A stretch of DNA of 64,000 nt, taken from NCBI GenBank assembly GCA_934489015.1, contig CAKSSN010000005.1:1-64000 (forward strand), in the 5' to 3' direction. The position numbers and the translations under genes were made by a program. Below, one piece after another: positions 7,629-16,034 of this stretch. The notes beneath the pieces are model-generated. The model had not been told where the DNA came from, did no database searches, and saw nothing but the letters and a program-made list of their open reading frames with translations. Source of the stretch: an uncultured Clostridia bacterium. GTDB taxonomy: Bacteria > Bacillota > Clostridia > UBA1381. Within the stretch, counting starts at the first letter, position 1, and every line of letters starts with the position of its first letter.

Positions 7629-9011
7629 ATGGACGAAGAAATGATTACTGCAATAAATCCTACAGTAGAAAATCAAATATATTCTATTGATGAAGAAAAG
7701 CTCCCGCAAGTGTTTACTGAGCAAATTCACTTTTTAGAGAAAGCAAATAATGAATACAACAGAGCTGAAGAAATGGAAAAAAAAGCGAGGAAAAAAGTAA
7801 AAGCTGCTTTATTGAAAGCTGATGAATTAATTGAAGCTGCTAAACGTGTAGGCGGCCATGCTGCAGCAAAGAAAAGATTTTTATGGGCAGAGTGGACTTC
7901 TGAAAGAGATGAAATTAATGCAATAAAACACAATCTAAGGGAAATTATAGACCATAGCGAAGACAGCGCAGAAGCACAGAAAAAATTAGCTGAAGTTCAG
8001 TCTTCATTAATGGAGTCGCAGACTGCCGTTTTGCAAGTTAATAAAGCACAAATGGAATATCAGCGGCAAATTGCCAATGCAACAAAATTTATTTTTGGTT
8101 TAAGTGCATATAATATGGCGACAAGTCAATCTATTTTGATAAAATTGAAAGCAATTTTATCAGGAGCAAGTGAAGAGCAATTGGGTCAATTGGCACAGCA
8201 GCAGTTGTTTTTAGCTTTAGACCAAATACGAAATCAGGAAAATATTATTACCCGAATAAATGAAAATGATGATCTTATTAAGAATTTGAATTTTGAAATT
8301 GAGAAAAAACAAAGAGAAATTGACGAAATCGGCGCAATTGACGAAAAACAGAATATGCGTATTTCCGAAAACGCACACGATATTGATCAGCTTGAAAAGC
8401 AAGAGGAAGCGCAAGATAAGTTGATTGCCGTGGGCATAGAAAAAGACAGGGAGCATGATGAAAAAATATCGGAAAATGCTCGTGATATAGACGAGCTTGA
8501 AAGTCGGGGAGAAGAACAGGATAAAAGGATAGCTGATATTACCGGGAAAATAGATGAGCATGTCATAACTCTTGACAAGCATTTCGAAAGAGATGCGGAA
8601 TTAGAGCGTAAAATCCGTGATGTTTCGCAAGATACCGCTGAAATGATTATGAGCTTGAAGAAAAGTATTACTGAGAATGCTGATATTGCGAACAATAATA
8701 TTGTCTCGATTGAAAACAAATTTGAAAAACAAATTAGAGATATAAGTGAGAATATTAACAAATCCAATAATAATGTTTATGAACAGCTCACAAAGCTATC
8801 GGCAGAGTTTAACAGCGCTGTTAATGAACTTAAAGGAGAATTAAAAAATCAAAAGGAAGAAATCAATTTTAAAATAGATGATATTGAAAAAAGAATAAAT
8901 TCTTTGGAGATGACTGTTAGTAAAAAAGTATGGAAAATTGCTGTTACCGCATTGGCTGTTGGTTCGGTTTTATTAAATGTTCTGCATATTATCGGTGTTA
9001 TAAATGTGTGA
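7629..9011 (+). CDS. Tail-anchored coiled-coil protein of unknown function (second gene of the operon)
   Basis: 460 residues starting one base after the previous stop, with GAAAGG as ribosome binding site inside that gene. Residues 30-150 and 205-430 are long coiled coils. At about 245-310 a roughly 35-residue unit occurs twice (ISENAHDIDQLEKQEEAQDK and ISENARDIDELESRGEEQDK). Residues 150-190 form an alanine/leucine-rich, less charged section. The last 25 residues are one hydrophobic helix (KIAVTALAVGSVLLNVLHIIG) with almost nothing after it, so the protein is probably tail-anchored with its coils in the cytoplasm. Possible roles are membrane remodelling, a two-component pore or a scaffold for the first protein; nothing in the sequence decides. 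Confidence 0.75.
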   Translation: MDEEMITAINPTVENQIYSIDEEKLPQVFTEQIHFLEKANNEYNRAEEMEKKARKKVKAALLKADELIEAAKRVGGHAAAKKRFLWAEWTSERDEINAIKHNLREIIDHSEDSAEAQKKLAEVQSSLMESQTAVLQVNKAQMEYQRQIANATKFIFGLSAYNMATSQSILIKLKAILSGASEEQLGQLAQQQLFLALDQIRNQENIITRINENDDLIKNLNFEIEKKQREIDEIGAIDEKQNMRISENAHDIDQLEKQEEAQDKLIAVGIEKDREHDEKISENARDIDELESRGEEQDKRIADITGKIDEHVITLDKHFERDAELERKIRDVSQDTAEMIMSLKKSITENADIANNNIVSIENKFEKQIRDISENINKSNNNVYEQLTKLSAEFNSAVNELKGELKNQKEEINFKIDDIEKRINSLEMTVSKKVWKIAVTALAVGSVLLNVLHIIGVINV

Positions 9012-9062
9012 CGATAATACCTTTATAAAGCATTTTCGCGGGATGATAAGCTAAATCGGTCA

Positions 9063-9089
9063 ACAAAATGGGACAATCCCGTATTTTGT
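9063..9089 (+). terminator. Hairpin after the two-gene operon
   Basis: ACAAAAT-GGGA pairs with TCCC-GT-ATTTTGT through a two-base bulge and a 3-base loop. The T-rich arm and its position 50 bases after the stop suit a weak terminator. Confidence 0.4.
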
Positions 9090-9195
9090 GTAAACCTCAA
9101 ATTTAGCTCCAAAATGATGATATAATTTAAGTTGTTTTGCGGCCGGAAAGCTGTATTACGGCTTTTAGCCATTGCAGCAGAAAATCGATGTTATG

Positions 9196-9227
9196 TCAAT
9201 GGCGCTCTCATAAGAGAGCGCCATTGA
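9196..9227. terminator. Perfect 14-bp hairpin between convergent genes
   Basis: TCAATGGCGCTCTC and its exact complement surround ATAA. It lies between the plus-strand operon and the convergent minus-strand oxidoreductase and probably ends both transcripts, although neither side has a clear T-run. Confidence 0.6.
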
Positions 9228-9237
9228 ATTCAAAACC

Positions 9238-10446
9238 TTAGTCAATTACATTCATTGCCCATTTTCCGTTAGTGAAATCGGGAATATCAACAACAGCTCC
9301 GCCCTTTGCGATCGACTGTTCGCTAAGAGCCGTTACAACCATCCAGCTTGCGGCGTCATAAACATCAATCGGCATAGGTTTATCCTTTAAAAGGCATTCA
9401 AAAAATGTTTTAAATTCAAGGTAGTCCATGCCGTCGTGAGTACCCTGCACGCCATCTTCAATATATTTTTTCCAAACAGGATGCTGATATTCTTCTTCAT
9501 ATGCATCGGCATTCCCGGAGCTTGTTTTTCTCCAGTCAAAGTCGTGCTCTATATCTTCCTTCCTGTCAAGAAAAACAGAATCGGTAGCTTCCTCATACAT
9601 ACCTCTCGTGCCCCTTACGGTGAAGCCGCGACTGTAGTATCTCGGAAGAGTTGTGTCAAGAGTTATTGTTATAAGCTCGCCTCTTGCGCATTTTATGTTT
9701 GTGACAATAACATCACCCTGCGCAAATGAAAGGTCTTTTAAAAATTCATTATCGCTTTTGTTTCTCATGATATAGTCGTGAAGTCCGGCAGATTTTGAAG
9801 CAAAAGCGGACAGAGTAATCATGCGGTTGCCGTGATTTATGTCAAGCACGCGCGCTATAGGGCCGAGCTCATGAGTCGGGTAATTTTCGCAGTTTCTTGA
9901 AAGATAATTTCTAAGTCTGTAATGTCTGTTTTCTATTCCTCCGGAAACCTCTGTTCTGAGGTCATGATGATAACCGCCGCTGCAATAAACAACATCGCCG
10001 AAAAGTCCTTTTTTAACCATGTTAAGTGCCATCATTTCGCGCTTGCCGAAGCAGCAGTTTTCAAGGAACATAAACGGCGTTTTTGTCTGCTCATATGTAT
10101 TTACAAGCTCATAGCACTGCTCAACCGAGTATGCTCCGCCAACCTCGCACGCAACCGCTTTGCCGGCTTTCATTGCCGCTACCGCAATCGGAACATGCAT
10201 TTCCCAGCTTGTTGCAATAACTATTGTATTTACATTTTTGTCGTTTATAACATCGTTAAAGTCGGTGTAAACTGCCGGCTTTTTGCCTGTTTCCTTTTCA
10301 ACCGTTTTTCCGGCTTTTTCGGCGCGGTCTGCGTAAGAGTCGCATACAGCCGCAATTTCAGCCATGCCGAGAGGGAGAACAACCTGCTCCATAAGCCCTT
10401 CGCCGCGACAGCCGTAGCCGATAAATCCGAGTTTTATTTTATCCAT
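9238..10446 (-). CDS. Gfo/Idh/MocA-family oxidoreductase, GH109-like
   Basis: 402 residues. The N-terminal Rossmann fold has GFIGYGCRGEG at residues 7-17, the Gfo/Idh/MocA EVGGAYSVEQC block (usually EKP) and ENCCFGKREM. The C-terminal part carries ENRHYRLRNYL and YPTHELGPIARVLDIN, which resemble the NAD-dependent alpha-N-acetylgalactosaminidases of family GH109. These use a bound NAD(H) in a redox-assisted hydrolysis. No signal peptide, so it would act on imported sugars. AAGGAG precedes the ATG. It stands alone, away from the other sugar genes. It could instead be a plain sugar or inositol dehydrogenase. Confidence 0.75.
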   Translation of the reverse strand: MDKIKLGFIGYGCRGEGLMEQVVLPLGMAEIAAVCDSYADRAEKAGKTVEKETGKKPAVYTDFNDVINDKNVNTIVIATSWEMHVPIAVAAMKAGKAVACEVGGAYSVEQCYELVNTYEQTKTPFMFLENCCFGKREMMALNMVKKGLFGDVVYCSGGYHHDLRTEVSGGIENRHYRLRNYLSRNCENYPTHELGPIARVLDINHGNRMITLSAFASKSAGLHDYIMRNKSDNEFLKDLSFAQGDVIVTNIKCARGELITITLDTTLPRYYSRGFTVRGTRGMYEEATDSVFLDRKEDIEHDFDWRKTSSGNADAYEEEYQHPVWKKYIEDGVQGTHDGMDYLEFKTFFECLLKDKPMPIDVYDAASWMVVTALSEQSIAKGGAVVDIPDFTNGKWAMNVID

Positions 10447-10482
10447 AGCAATTTCTCCTTATGAGTCTTATTTGTTAAGAAT

Positions 10483-10511
10483 ATAATAACACATCTAAAA
10501 TTATATGTCTA
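10483..10511 (-). promoter_or_regulatory. Promoter of the GH109-like gene
   Basis: On the minus strand: TAGACA, a 17-base spacer and TATTAT, with the -10 element about 37 bases before the start codon. Confidence 0.5.
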
Positions 10512-10597
10512 TATCAAAAAAGATATTTTTTATATAATTTCAGACCAATACTATATAAGTTTAATTTGTGCAAATTGCTAAATTTTATTCAAAACTA

Positions 10598-10626
10598 TTG
10601 ACTTTTTAAAAGAAATGGTGTAAAAT
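10598..10626 (+). promoter_or_regulatory. Promoter of rpsF-ssb-rpsR
   Basis: TTGACT (10598-10603), a 17-base spacer and TAAAAT (10621-10626). The start would be about 15 bases before the S6:S18-type leader. Confidence 0.75.
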
Positions 10627-10647
10627 GATATGGCTCATGAAATTGAG

Positions 10648-10692
10648 CTCCTTGCCCGAAAGAAGTTTTCGGGACATAAGTCCGTGAGGAGG
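10648..10692 (+). promoter_or_regulatory. S6:S18-binding leader motif of the rpsF operon
   Basis: An outer stem CTCCT (10648-10652) with AGGAG (10687-10691) encloses an inner stem CCCGAAA/TTTCGGG (10655-10661 with 10667-10673). The asymmetric internal loop holds CCG at 10682-10684. This matches the known autoregulatory motif bound by the S6:S18 complex, whose key is a bulged CCG. The outer stem covers the rpsF Shine-Dalgarno GAGGAGG, so binding should repress translation. Confidence 0.7.
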
Positions 10693-10700
10693 TGCAAAGA

Positions 10701-11003
10701 ATGGCTGAAAAAATAATGAACAGCTACGAAACAATTTTTATCATTGACGCTTCTTTAGAAGAAGATGCGATTAAGGCTTTGCAGGAGAAGTTTGTAGGTC
10801 TTATTTCTTCAAACGGTACGGTTGATACCGTTGATGAATGGGGCAAAAGAAGACTTGCATATGCAATCAATGACAAAACTGAGGGCTACTATGTATTGGT
10901 AAACTTCAAGGCTGACGCTGAGTTCCCGAAGGAGCTTGACAGACAGTATAAGATTACCGACGGTATTCTCAGAACTATCATCATTCGCAAGGATGCGGAA
11001 TAG
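10701..11003 (+). CDS. rpsF: 30S ribosomal protein S6
   Basis: 100 residues, the usual length. The N-terminal strand YETIFIIDASL, the DEWGKRRLAYAI block and the YYVLVNF strand are typical of S6, which binds 16S rRNA with S18 in the small-subunit platform. ATG 10701 is chosen because GAGGAGG lies eight bases upstream; GTG 10692 lies within that site. It is first in the operon rpsF-ssb-rpsR, the standard order in Firmicutes, and probably autoregulated through the leader. Confidence 0.97.
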   Translation: MAEKIMNSYETIFIIDASLEEDAIKALQEKFVGLISSNGTVDTVDEWGKRRLAYAINDKTEGYYVLVNFKADAEFPKELDRQYKITDGILRTIIIRKDAE

Positions 11004-11038
11004 TAGTCGACCATTAGCTTTGTGGAGGTATATTGATT

Positions 11039-11482
11039 ATGAACAAAGTAATTTTAATGGGAAGATTGACACGTGACCCTGAGGTCAGACAATCGCAAAA
11101 CGGTGAGTCAACAATCGTCCGCTTTTCAATTGCGGTAAACAGACGTTTTCAAAAGGATACGGCTGATTTCTTTAACTGTGTTGCTTTCAGACATACAGGC
11201 GATTTTATCAGCAAGTGGTTTGAAAAGGGAAGAATGATTGCAATTGTCGGAAGTATCCAAAACAGCAGATACACCGATAAGGACGGTAATGAGCGCACAT
11301 CTACCGATATAGTTGTGGATGAGGCTTATTTTACAGGCTCAAAGAGTGAATCGACAAGCGGTTCATCGGATAATGCCGGCAGCTTCGGCGGCGCAAGACC
11401 GCAGGCAGCAGCGCCCGCTCCTGATTTTGATATGGGCGGCTTCGGCAGCATTGAGGAATCGGATGACGATTTGCCGTTCTAA
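11039..11482 (+). CDS. ssb: Single-stranded DNA-binding protein
   Basis: 147 residues. The N-terminal OB fold starts MNKVILMGRLTRDPEVRQ and carries FSIAVNRRF, DFFNCVAF and GRMIAIVGSIQ blocks. The linker is rich in Ser, Gly and Ala, and the protein ends in the acidic tip EESDDDLPF, which recruits replication and repair proteins. ATG 11039 has GGAGG about ten bases upstream. It lies between rpsF and rpsR as in Bacillus, linking replication protein supply to ribosome synthesis. Confidence 0.97.
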   Translation: MNKVILMGRLTRDPEVRQSQNGESTIVRFSIAVNRRFQKDTADFFNCVAFRHTGDFISKWFEKGRMIAIVGSIQNSRYTDKDGNERTSTDIVVDEAYFTGSKSESTSGSSDNAGSFGGARPQAAAPAPDFDMGGFGSIEESDDDLPF

Positions 11483-11509
11483 AGAATTTTGATAAAGGAG
11501 GAAGTTTCA

Positions 11510-11758
11510 ATGGCTGAAAAGACTAATGACAGACCGCAGAGAGCAAGACGTGCAAAGAAAAAGGTTTGCATGTTCTGCATAGATAAGGTTGATACTATTG
11601 ATTACAAGGATACAGCTAAGCTCAGAAGATTTATTTCTGAAAAGGGAAAAATCGTTCCGAGAAGAATAAGCGGTAACTGTGCAAAGCATCAAAGACAGCT
11701 TACAGTAGCTATAAAGAGAGCAAGAACTATAGCATTGCTTCCGTTTGTTGCTGAATAA
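11510..11758 (+). CDS. rpsR: 30S ribosomal protein S18, cysteine-containing form
   Basis: 82 residues with the S18 core [21 protein letters not shown]...[25 protein letters not shown] near residue 22 together with C and H in NCAKH indicates the zinc-binding (C+) type of S18, as opposed to cysteine-free paralogues used under zinc limitation. ATG 11510 follows AAAGGAGG. Last gene of its operon, with a terminator right behind. Confidence 0.97.
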   Translation: MAEKTNDRPQRARRAKKKVCMFCIDKVDTIDYKDTAKLRRFISEKGKIVPRRISGNCAKHQRQLTVAIKRARTIALLPFVAE

Positions 11759-11771
11759 TTAAGTGTAATTG

Positions 11772-11805
11772 ATAAGGGCTTCACTTTTGAAGCCCTTATT
11801 TTTTC
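11772..11805 (+). terminator. Terminator of the rpsF operon
   Basis: A 12-base perfect stem ATAAGGGCTTCA/TGAAGCCCTTAT with a short loop, followed by a run of T. The rest of the gap to 11974 shows no gene. Confidence 0.9.
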
Positions 11806-11974
11806 GCGTGATGATAATAAGAAAATAAATCAAAATCAGATTTTTGATATTTCTGCTCCGTTTTTATTTTCTATAATGTGTACTTTATGCAAGTCGGAGC
11901 CGCATTAAGAAATTATTATAAGACACGGTTATAATTTGATTTTCTGCTTTTGACAGAGCGAAAGCAGAGCTTTG

Positions 11975-14002
11975 TCAGTTCATTATCTGAGCTTTTTCTA
12001 TAACCTTTAAAACGCGCTTTGAAAGCGGCATATATTTTTCGTCGGTATTCAGCTGCGGACTGATTTTTTTTGCAGCCGCCTGAGCCTTTTTTAAAATATC
12101 GGCGTCTTCAAACAAATTTGCAATTTTCATGCTCGGAAGTCCGTGCTGACGCACGCCGAAGAAATCTCCGGGACCTCTCAGCTTCAAATCCTGCTCGGAA
12201 ATGTAAAAGCCGTCATTTGAAGTGCACATTGTTTCCATGCGCTTTTTTGTTATTTCATTATTTCCGTGCGAAAAGAGTATGCAAAACGACTGCTTTGCTC
12301 CGCGCCCGACTCTTCCGCGCAGCTGATGAAGCTGGGAAAGACCAAATCTTTCTGCGTTTTCTATAACCATAATGTTAGCGTTCGGAACGTTTACTCCGAC
12401 CTCAATTACCGTTGTTGAAACAAGCAGCTGTATACTTCCGTTTTTGAAATCCATCATAACGGCGTCCTTTTCGGACGGCTTCATTCTGCCGTGTACAAGC
12501 CCGGTTTTTATATCGGGGAATTTTTCTGTGAGCTTTTCGCAAAGCGACTGCGCGTTTTCAAGGTCAAGCGTCTGCGTTTCTTCAACAAGCGGACAGACAA
12601 CATATGCCTGCCTGCCCTCTTTTATATTTTTTTCGACAAAAGCATACACTCTGCGGCGCATCTTTTCATCAACCGCATATGTTTTAACAGGCTTTCTGCC
12701 CGGCGGCAGCTCATCTATAACCGATACGTCAAGATCGCCGTATAAAATCAGCGCAAGAGTGCGCGGAATGGGCGTTGCCGACATTACAAGCATATGCGGA
12801 TTTTCGCCTTTTGCGCAAAGCCGCGCGCGCTGTGCAACTCCGAAACGGTGCTGCTCATCGGCTATGACAAGACCGAGCTTAAAATACTGCGCCTTTTCCT
12901 CAATTACCGCATGAGTTCCGACTATAACGTCTGCTTCGCCTGATGATATTTGCTCATAGGTTTCTCTTTTCTGCTTTGCCGTCATGCTGCCGGTAAGCAT
13001 TACAACATTAATTCCGAGACCGTCAAAGGTTTCGCAAAGCGTTTGATAATGCTGTGCGGCAAGAATTTCCGTAGGCGCCATCATAACGCTTTGAAAGCCG
13101 TTTCTGAATGTCAAAAATATTGCCGCCGCAGCAACTATTGTTTTTCCCGATCCAACATCGCCCTGAACAAGCCTGTTCGTGCTTGTGCCGGATTTGAAGT
13201 CGGAGATTATATCCGAAATAACTCTTTTCTGCGCACCGGTGAGCGAGTAGGGAATGTTTTTCATAAACTCCGCGCCGCCCGATATATCGGAAAAAATTAT
13301 ACCGTGCTTTCTTTCTGTGCCCGATTTTCTCTGAAAAAGAGCAAGCTGCAGCGTCAAAAGCTCGTCAAACACAAATCTTTCTCTTGCGCGGCGGTAATCG
13401 TCAAGGCTATCGGGAAAATGGATATTTTTCATGCTGTAATTTATATCCGCAAGGTGAAGCTCCTCTAAAAGCTCGTCGGGGAGGTATTCCTCCAGTTTGC
13501 CTGCATATTCAACGGCGCTTTGCATAATGCTCTGCACGGTTTTCTGCGTAAGGTTTCCGGTGAGCGGATATATGGGAACGATTTTGCCTGTATATTTTTT
13601 TGCGCCGACCGCTTCGTAAATCGGGTTTTCAATCTGAAGCTTTCCGCGCGAGAAGCCGACTTTTCCGTAAAAGATAAATTTATTGCCGGGAGAAAATACA
13701 TTTTTGATATATTTGTTGTTATACCAAACCGCCTGCATACTGCCCGTATCGTCGCTTATTGTCATGGTATAAATTGACATACCTCTCCTTATTCTCGTTT
13801 CCCGAACAGCAGAAGAAACGGTAATGCTCAGGCATACCGTTTCATACTTAACGCAGTCTTCAATATTTTTAAGAACAGATCTGTCCTCATATGTTCTCGG
13901 AAAGAAGAAAAGCAGATCGCTTACGGTGTGTATTCCTATTCTCGCAAAATCAAACGCGCGTGCTTTTCCGACTCCCTTTAAACATTCAATGCTTTTATCC
14001 AT
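11975..14002 (-). CDS. recG: ATP-dependent DNA helicase RecG
   Basis: 675 residues, normal for RecG, which remodels stalled forks and Holliday junctions. It has an N-terminal wedge/OB domain (about 60-150), Walker A GDVGSGKT (281-288), the DEQH box (382-385), the MSATPIPRTLA motif, VIEVGVNVPNA and the arginine-finger motif QLRGRVGRG. It is the last gene of the seven-gene minus-strand operon, starting ten bases after the yloV-like stop. No T-run terminator is obvious behind it. Confidence 0.97.
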   Translation of the reverse strand: MDKSIECLKGVGKARAFDFARIGIHTVSDLLFFFPRTYEDRSVLKNIEDCVKYETVCLSITVSSAVRETRIRRGMSIYTMTISDDTGSMQAVWYNNKYIKNVFSPGNKFIFYGKVGFSRGKLQIENPIYEAVGAKKYTGKIVPIYPLTGNLTQKTVQSIMQSAVEYAGKLEEYLPDELLEELHLADINYSMKNIHFPDSLDDYRRARERFVFDELLTLQLALFQRKSGTERKHGIIFSDISGGAEFMKNIPYSLTGAQKRVISDIISDFKSGTSTNRLVQGDVGSGKTIVAAAAIFLTFRNGFQSVMMAPTEILAAQHYQTLCETFDGLGINVVMLTGSMTAKQKRETYEQISSGEADVIVGTHAVIEEKAQYFKLGLVIADEQHRFGVAQRARLCAKGENPHMLVMSATPIPRTLALILYGDLDVSVIDELPPGRKPVKTYAVDEKMRRRVYAFVEKNIKEGRQAYVVCPLVEETQTLDLENAQSLCEKLTEKFPDIKTGLVHGRMKPSEKDAVMMDFKNGSIQLLVSTTVIEVGVNVPNANIMVIENAERFGLSQLHQLRGRVGRGAKQSFCILFSHGNNEITKKRMETMCTSNDGFYISEQDLKLRGPGDFFGVRQHGLPSMKIANLFEDADILKKAQAAAKKISPQLNTDEKYMPLSKRVLKVIEKAQIMN

Positions 14003-14011
14003 AGCGATACC

Positions 14012-15652
14012 TTATTCAACCGATATGATATAGTAATACAGCGGCTGACCGCCTTTTTTCAGCGAAACGTCGCAGTCCTCATACAAATCCTCAAGCTTTT
14101 CCGCCATCGCTTCCGCAGCCTGCTTTTTTGCGGATTTTCCATGATAAATCGTTATAAATTCGCTGTCGTCGTCTGTCATGCGCTCAATGAGCTTTTCGGC
14201 AATGCCTTCGGGGGATTTGCCTATAGCGGTAATTTTACCCTCTATCATGCCGAGAATATCACCTTTTTTTATCATGTGACCCTCATATTCCGTGTCGCGC
14301 ACGGCAAACGTAACCTGAGCGGATTTAACCTTTCTAAGAGCGCTGCTCATAGCCTTTTCGTTAGCTTCGGCGTCTTTTTTGGGGTTAAATGACATCATTG
14401 CGGTAATGCACTGCGGAATTGTAACCGCCGGGATAACTATTATGTTTTTCTCCGAAAGCTCCTTTGCCTGCTGCGCTGCCATAATAATATTTTTGTTGTT
14501 CGGGAACACAAATATATTCTTAGCCTGAACACGCGAAATTGCCTTTAAAAAGTCGTTTGTGCTCGGATTCATTGTCTGACCGCCCTCAATTACTCTTGTA
14601 ACTCCGAGATCGGTTAGTATACCCGTAAGACCTTTGCCGGAGCTTACGGCAATAAAGCCGTACTCGGCTAAGCTTTCGTTTTCCGTCTTTTTTTCTTCAG
14701 CTTCTTTGTTTTCGAGAATACTGTTGTGCTGAAGCTTCATGTTGTCTATCTTTACATCAACAAGCTCTCCGAGCTCAACCGCTCTTTCAAGAACATATCC
14801 GGGATGGTTTGTGTGGATATGTACCTTTATTATATCGTCATCATCAATTACAAGCATACAGTCGCCCTTAGGAGAAAGCTTTGAGCGAAAAGCGTCAACG
14901 TCGCTTTCGGAGCTGAAGCGCTTTATAATAAATTCCGTACAATACTGAAATTTAATATCCTTGCTTTCGGGAATTACAACGGAGGCCTTAAGCTTTCTTA
15001 CGCTTTTTGGCGCTTCGCCGTTTATTTTAACAATTTCGCCGCTTTTTACATATTCAAGCGCACCCTCGAAAACGTAAAGCCATCCTCTGCCGCCTGCGTC
15101 AACAACGCCTGCTTCTTTAAGAGCAGGGAGGAGGTTTGGTGTGTTGTCAAGAGCTGTTTTTCCTTCCTTTGCGCCGTTTTCGAGAATTTCAAGCAAATCC
15201 TCGCTTCCCTTAGCAGCAGTTACCGCTCCCTCTGCCGACACTCTCGCAACTGTCAGAATAGTTCCCTCCGTCGGCTTCATAACAGCTTTGTACGCGTTTT
15301 CCGCACCGGCATAAAATGCGCCGGCAAGCTCTTTTGGGCTGCACTCTGATTTGCCCTTTAAGTATTTTGAAATACCTCTGAAAATCTGCGACAAAATAAC
15401 GCCCGAATTTCCTCTTGCGCCCCTCAGCGCCGCAAATGCCATTTTATCCGCCGCTTCCGAAATGTTATCTGTTTTGTTTGCCGCAAGCTCCTCTGCAAGC
15501 GCTCTTGCGGTAAGACTCATATTTGTACCTGTATCTCCGTCCGGAACGGGGAAAACGTTAAGCTCGTTTACTTCGTCCTTGTGGTTATATAAATTATTGG
15601 CTCCCGAAATCATCATCATAGAGAGCGCTTCACCGTTTACAGTACTAATCAC
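14012..15652 (-). CDS. DAK1/DegV-type kinase subunit, YloV/FakA-like
   Basis: About 546 residues. The N-terminal DhaL-type domain has the ATP/Mg motif NVFPVPDGDTGTNMS and ARGNSGVILSQIFRG; a middle section and a C-terminal EDD/YloV domain (GYIFFP-like FVFPNNKNIIMAAQQ) follow. The family phosphorylates fatty acids held by FakB/DegV proteins for phospholipid synthesis. Two GTG codons are possible starts. GTG 15652 is preferred because GGAGGG stands at proper distance and the product then aligns with Bacillus YloV. Its partner asp23/yloU lies 14 bases upstream, the usual yloU-yloV pair. No FakB gene is in the window. Confidence 0.88.
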   Translation of the reverse strand: MISTVNGEALSMMMISGANNLYNHKDEVNELNVFPVPDGDTGTNMSLTARALAEELAANKTDNISEAADKMAFAALRGARGNSGVILSQIFRGISKYLKGKSECSPKELAGAFYAGAENAYKAVMKPTEGTILTVARVSAEGAVTAAKGSEDLLEILENGAKEGKTALDNTPNLLPALKEAGVVDAGGRGWLYVFEGALEYVKSGEIVKINGEAPKSVRKLKASVVIPESKDIKFQYCTEFIIKRFSSESDVDAFRSKLSPKGDCMLVIDDDDIIKVHIHTNHPGYVLERAVELGELVDVKIDNMKLQHNSILENKEAEEKKTENESLAEYGFIAVSSGKGLTGILTDLGVTRVIEGGQTMNPSTNDFLKAISRVQAKNIFVFPNNKNIIMAAQQAKELSEKNIIVIPAVTIPQCITAMMSFNPKKDAEANEKAMSSALRKVKSAQVTFAVRDTEYEGHMIKKGDILGMIEGKITAIGKSPEGIAEKLIERMTDDDSEFITIYHGKSAKKQAAEAMAEKLEDLYEDCDVSLKKGGQPLYYYIISVE

Positions 15653-15666
15653 AATCACCCTCCGTC

Positions 15667-16023
15667 TTACTCAGAAACCCTGATTCCTTCAACTCGTATA
15701 TTAACGCATTTAACCGAAACGCCCGTAACAGACTCAAGAGTGTATCTTACGCGCCCGGCAATGCTTTTGCATATGGACTTTATGTTCAGTCCGAATTCAA
15801 CAATAATGTGAAGCTCTACAACCGGCATGTTGTCCTCAATCGTAACGCGAACGCCGCGACTTCTGTTATCCGGCTGCAAAAGGCTTACAATTCCGTCCTT
15901 TGTGCTTCTCGATGCCATTCCCACAACGCCGTAGCAGCTTTCGGCAACAGCGCCTGAAATTTCGGCAACAAGACGCGGTGAAACTGAAATTTTACCGAAA
16001 ATGCTGTCATAATTTAATTCCAT
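15667..16023 (-). CDS. Asp23/Gls24 family envelope stress protein (YloU-like)
   Basis: 118 residues with the family core: GKISVSPRLVAEISGAVAESCYGVVGM at the start, then a strand-rich VRVTIEDNMPVVELHIIVEFG and a C-terminal helix with VNIRVEGIRV. Members without a membrane segment like this one are cytoplasmic and thought to be linked to cell-envelope or lipid homeostasis. It sits between gpsA and the yloV-like gene in one operon with 11-14-base gaps. Confidence 0.92.
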   Translation of the reverse strand: MELNYDSIFGKISVSPRLVAEISGAVAESCYGVVGMASRSTKDGIVSLLQPDNRSRGVRVTIEDNMPVVELHIIVEFGLNIKSICKSIAGRVRYTLESVTGVSVKCVNIRVEGIRVSE

Positions 16024-16034
16024 TATAATTCCTC

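Noticed and set aside
9922..10464. 180-codon plus-strand frame opposite the GH109-like gene
   Set aside because: Antisense to a clear gene, Cys/Phe-rich composition typical of reverse-frame translation.
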